64,000 nt of DNA from Pithys albifrons albifrons (Eukaryota; Chordata; Aves; Passeriformes; Thamnophilidae). Location of the stretch: positions 12,059,655 to 12,123,654 of the forward strand of contig NC_092474.1 of the NCBI RefSeq assembly GCF_047495875.1, given 5' to 3'. Below, one piece after another: positions 60,913-64,000 of this stretch (position 1 is its first letter; every line of letters begins with the position of its first letter). The position numbers and the translations under genes are program-made. A model generated the notes under the pieces. That model did no database searches and was not told the origin of the DNA. It saw only the letters and a program-made list of their open reading frames with translations.

Positions 60913-61068
60913 CTCTTAGGGACAAGAGTCTGCCACAACAAGCAAGTTCTGCACTGTTAAGCAGGGTTGTGGCCTCTCCAGAGAAACTTGTCCCAAAATA
61001 GAGGTAAAACACACTGCCATGAAACACACCTAGTTCAGCTTAGAGTGACTTAAAAATATTCTAAAGCA
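60913..61068 (+). repeat. Direct duplication, copy A
   Basis: The block from CTCTTAGGGACAAGAGTCTG to TTCTAAAGCA recurs in the same orientation at 63380-63520. Copy A carries extra bases (for example AACAAGC near 60939 and GCCTCTCCA near 60972) that copy B lacks. It resembles no repeat family I know; it may be a local segmental duplication or two members of an unrecognised repeat. Confidence 0.85.
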
Positions 61069-61970
61069 CCAGAGAGTATTCTATATGTAATATAGAGGTG
61101 AAAGTCTATATACTACATCATTTGATGTCTTTAGAAAGGTGTTATAGTGGCAGAAACTCTTTACAGGAACAGGTTACACCTAAACAAGGTTGTGTAAGAG
61201 GAAAGAGGGATAAACAACTTCATCCTCCCTGCAAAGCACAGCTGACAGGAGTTTAATACCTGCATTTGGGCATCAAAACTCTGCAAACATTTACTGTGCT
61301 CTGACATGAAAGCACCAGGATTTGGGGCATAGGTTATATTTTTATTATTCCTGGCACAAAAAACTCCACTCTGCAATAGCATGAGAAAGATATTAAATAA
61401 GACCAAGAGGCCAGGATGGACTGTTTGCCTCAGATCCTGCTCAGGGGTGCAACGAACCTCTGAAGACAAAATTTGCATCCTGGATTTCTAAATATTTGCT
61501 TTATGGTCAAATTGAATAAACCCCACAGATTTTCTGCTACCACCCATATTCTGGAATATAAAACTGTGCCAGCTCAGCAGGCAGATTTCAGCCACATTCA
61601 GGATGAAGCATGTGCACACCAGTCTGCTCTGTAACTGGAGTGGTTTATTGCATTGCACCTTACATAAGGATTACACTCCTAAATTCCAGGCTTAGACTTG
61701 GTTTGCAAGCCTCACATTACTTGTGGCACATACATCTACCTCCAATCATGTACTTTTACTCAGCATGAATAGGAATTTGGAGAAAGCAACTAGAAGAAAG
61801 CAAACCTTCTGGTCCTATTATACAATAATGCAGTGAGGAGTTCCCCAGCTACTGGGGGAAAAGGGAGTTTTAGACTGTTCCAAACACACATGTCCAAACT
61901 TTCAGTGTCAGCAATACAAGCTCTGGGCTGAAAATTCCTATTTCAGCTTCAGTTTTTACCTGCCACTTCA
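61069..61970. other. Gene-free stretch
   Basis: No gene. AT-rich near 61075-61130 with repeated TATA words. Confidence 0.5.
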
Positions 61971-61971
61971 A

Positions 61972-62847
61972 GACATAAGCTGGGAGGGAGTGTCCATCTG
62001 CTGGACGGCAGGAGGGCTCTGCAGAGGGATCTGGATAGACTTGAGGGATGGGCTGATTGCAACGGGATGAAGTTCAACAAGGCCAAGTGCAGGTCCTGCC
62101 CTTTGGCCACCCCAACCCCTGCAGCGCTCCAGGCTGGGCACAGAGTGGCTGGAGAGCAGCCAGGCAGAGGGACCTGGGGGGACTGAGGGACAGGAAGCTC
62201 AACAGGAGCCACCAGTGTGCCCAGGTGGCCAAGAAGGCCAATGGGATCCTGGTCTGTATCAAAAACAGCGTGGCCAGCAGGCCCAGGAAAGTGATCCTTC
62301 CCCTGGACTCTGACTTGGGGAGGCCACACCTTGAGGGTTGTGTTCAGTTCTGGGCCCCTCAGTTCAGAAAGGATATTGAGGTGCTGGACTGAGTCCAGAG
62401 AAGAGCAACAAGGCTGGAGAAGGGACTGGAGCACAAGCCCTATGGGGAGAAGCTGAGGGAGCTGGGGTTGTTTAGCCTGGAGAAGAGGAGGCTCAGAGGT
62501 GACCTCAGCACTGTCTGGAAGTGCCTGAAGGGAAGTTCTGGCCAGGTGGGGGTTGGTCTCTTCTCCCAGGCACTCAGCAATGGGACAAGGGGGCACGATG
62601 GGCTCAAGCTCTGCCAGGGGAAATTGAAGTTGGAGAGCAGAAAGAAATTCTTTGCAGAGAGAGTGCTCAGGCATTGGAATGGGCTGCCCAGAGAGGGGGT
62701 GGATTCCCCATCCCTGGAGGTTTTTCAGCTGAGCTTGGCCGTGGCACTGAGTGCCATGATCTGGTAAAGGGCCTGGAGTTGGACCAAAGGTTGGACTCGA
62801 TGATCTTGGAGGTCTTTTCCAACCCAATCCATTCTATGATTCTATAA
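61972..62847 (+). mobile_element. CR1 LINE, 5'-truncated 3' end
   Basis: Sense-oriented CR1 of 876 bases covering the C-terminal part of ORF2, the 3' UTR and the octamer tail (two ATTCTAT units at 62831-62846). ORF2 is broken: a frame change occurs in the left part, and a TGA lies at 62390-62392 where the relative at 59.4 kb has an arginine codon, consistent with CpG decay of CGA. After the TGA the frame is open to the ORF2 end at about 62767. It shares the terminal 300 bases with the minus-strand copy at 59.4 kb almost word for word. A long minus-strand frame (61949-62827, 292 codons) is only its antisense shadow. Confidence 0.95.
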
Positions 62848-62849
62848 TA

Positions 62850-63375
62850 ACATACATTCTTGAGATTGACAAGCAATAACATCCACTTGTTTCTGTGTTT
62901 GAATCATCAAACAGAAGAGCTTTAAAGTATCTTGAGAGAGTAAAATCACAATGAACAGATAGTTGGTGGGAGGAATATTTTTAAGGCACCCAGAACCAGG
63001 CTTGGTCAATTCTTTTGTCTGAAAGATGTATTTCAAAAACCTTAAGAAATCACAAACCGTGACCTTACATTGTCCCTCAAACATACCCTGGCTGGAAGGT
63101 TGAATGTTTAGGTTTTGCTTGAGAGGGGAGCCAGTAGGGCAAAACTGATGAAGGAAAGTTTAAATTGGTGAAGAAAAGTGTTTCTAAGCTTTTTTTAATT
63201 AATACAAAGCCTCAGATGAGGGATGTCATCTGGGCAGAGACATCCTGCAGAGGCTGAGTGGAAGCCAGGGCACCTCCTGGCCTGGGGAAATCATTGAGCC
63301 TGATTTCTTCTCAGTACAAGGCAAATGCAGACAAAGCAGCAAAACTTCCTAGAGGAAGATGCAAGACAAATATTC
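62850..63375. other. Gene-free stretch
   Basis: No gene or repeat is recognised between the CR1 tail and the second duplication copy. Confidence 0.5.
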
Positions 63376-63379
63376 TTCA

Positions 63380-63520
63380 CTCTTAGGGACAAGAGTCTGC
63401 CACAAGTTCTGCACCATTAACCAGGGTTGTGAGAAACTTACCTCAAAATATACAGGTAAAACAATATGCCATGAAACACACCTAGTTCAGCTAAGAGTGA
63501 CTTTAAAATATTTTAAAGCA
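63380..63520 (+). repeat. Direct duplication, copy B
   Basis: Second copy of the block at 60913-61068, about 2.5 kb away in the same orientation, with deletions of about 6 and 10 bases and scattered substitutions; I judge identity to be roughly 85 percent by eye. The CR1 at 61972-62847 lies between the copies and is outside both. Confidence 0.85.
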
Positions 63521-64000
63521 AATGGCACTATTTAGTACTTGCTGCTCACCTGCCAGGTAAAAGCATGGCCAAGGCACCATCATGACCAGGGCTGGACTCA
63601 AACACAGCTGGGAAGGGAATCCTGGCACTGTGGACCCAGCTCAAGGCTGCCTAACACAGCCCAGCTCCACACAGGAGCAATGGTTTGAAAGCTCTACATC
63701 AAGGGCAGGATGTTTTACACCTGCTATTTCCCCTCCCTGGAAATGCAAACAACCACCCAGGCTGGGAGGCAGGTCTCCATCTTCAGAGTAATTTGCCATA
63801 TTAGTTGTTTCATCTGCCTTTCCTGCAGGACACAAAGGGACATGTGGATTGTGGCATTACGCAGCCTTCAAAAGCTTCCCTGCCACTGCAAATTAATTAA
63901 TCTCGAGGAGGGAAGAGCACACCAAAACAAAGCAGCCTCTAAGAACAAAAGCTGCCTCTGGGGAAGTTATCTTGCTGCCTTCTCCTGCCTCCTCCATCTT
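63521..64000. other. Gene-free right end
   Basis: No gene. Frames of 64-69 codons on both strands overlap and have no domain. Confidence 0.5.

Noticed and set aside
61949..62827. 292-codon minus-strand open frame, the longest in the window
   Set aside because: It is the antisense of the plus-strand CR1 element at 61972-62847, which is recognised by its ORF2 end and octamer tail.

Overview
The window looks like a stretch of bird genome, probably a neoavian or passerine species. The evidence is the repeat content. Several pieces are CR1 non-LTR retrotransposons, two of them young-looking 3' ends that finish in ATTCTATG-type octamers. There is one solo endogenous-retrovirus LTR, two MIR-like SINE fossils, and otherwise few interspersed repeats. 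The species call is inference; nothing in the sequence fixes it.

I recognise no protein-coding gene. Apart from CR1 remnants, no long open frame carries a domain I know (no homeodomain, T-box, zinc finger, kinase or similar). The longest non-repeat open frames (about 180-220 codons) are close to what chance gives in 64 kb, and several lie in GC-rich sequence where stops are rare. Three frames beside good splice-like signals (46.5, 52.8 and 55.0 kb) are listed as weak exon candidates without function.

Layout: 1-9.9 kb is mostly plain intergenic or intronic sequence with one MIR-like fossil, simple repeats and a few motif-rich blocks. 9.9-17.1 kb is a mosaic of CpG-rich patches alternating with AT-rich, TAAT-rich blocks. 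17.1-31 kb is AT-balanced sequence with candidate conserved elements and one ancient CR1 reverse-transcriptase fossil. 31.0-36.6 kb is a second CpG-rich/AT-rich mosaic. 36.6-46 kb holds further enhancer-like blocks, the strongest at about 41.7-42.3 kb. 46-64 kb is repeat-richer: a 36-copy ATT microsatellite, CR1 pieces, a 576-bp solo LTR, two related CR1 3' ends in opposite orientation, and a direct duplication of about 150 bp.

The window most resembles the regulatory surroundings of a developmental gene, or the introns of a large one. The signs are two clusters of CpG-rich islands, many motif-dense AT-rich blocks between them, almost no retrotransposon insertions from 18.8 to 46 kb, and a pair of CTCF-like motifs in convergent orientation (29.4 and 48.0 kb) that could bracket the second island cluster. 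Conservation cannot be measured from one sequence, so all enhancer calls are by eye. I found no evidence of a novel enzymatic or defence system.
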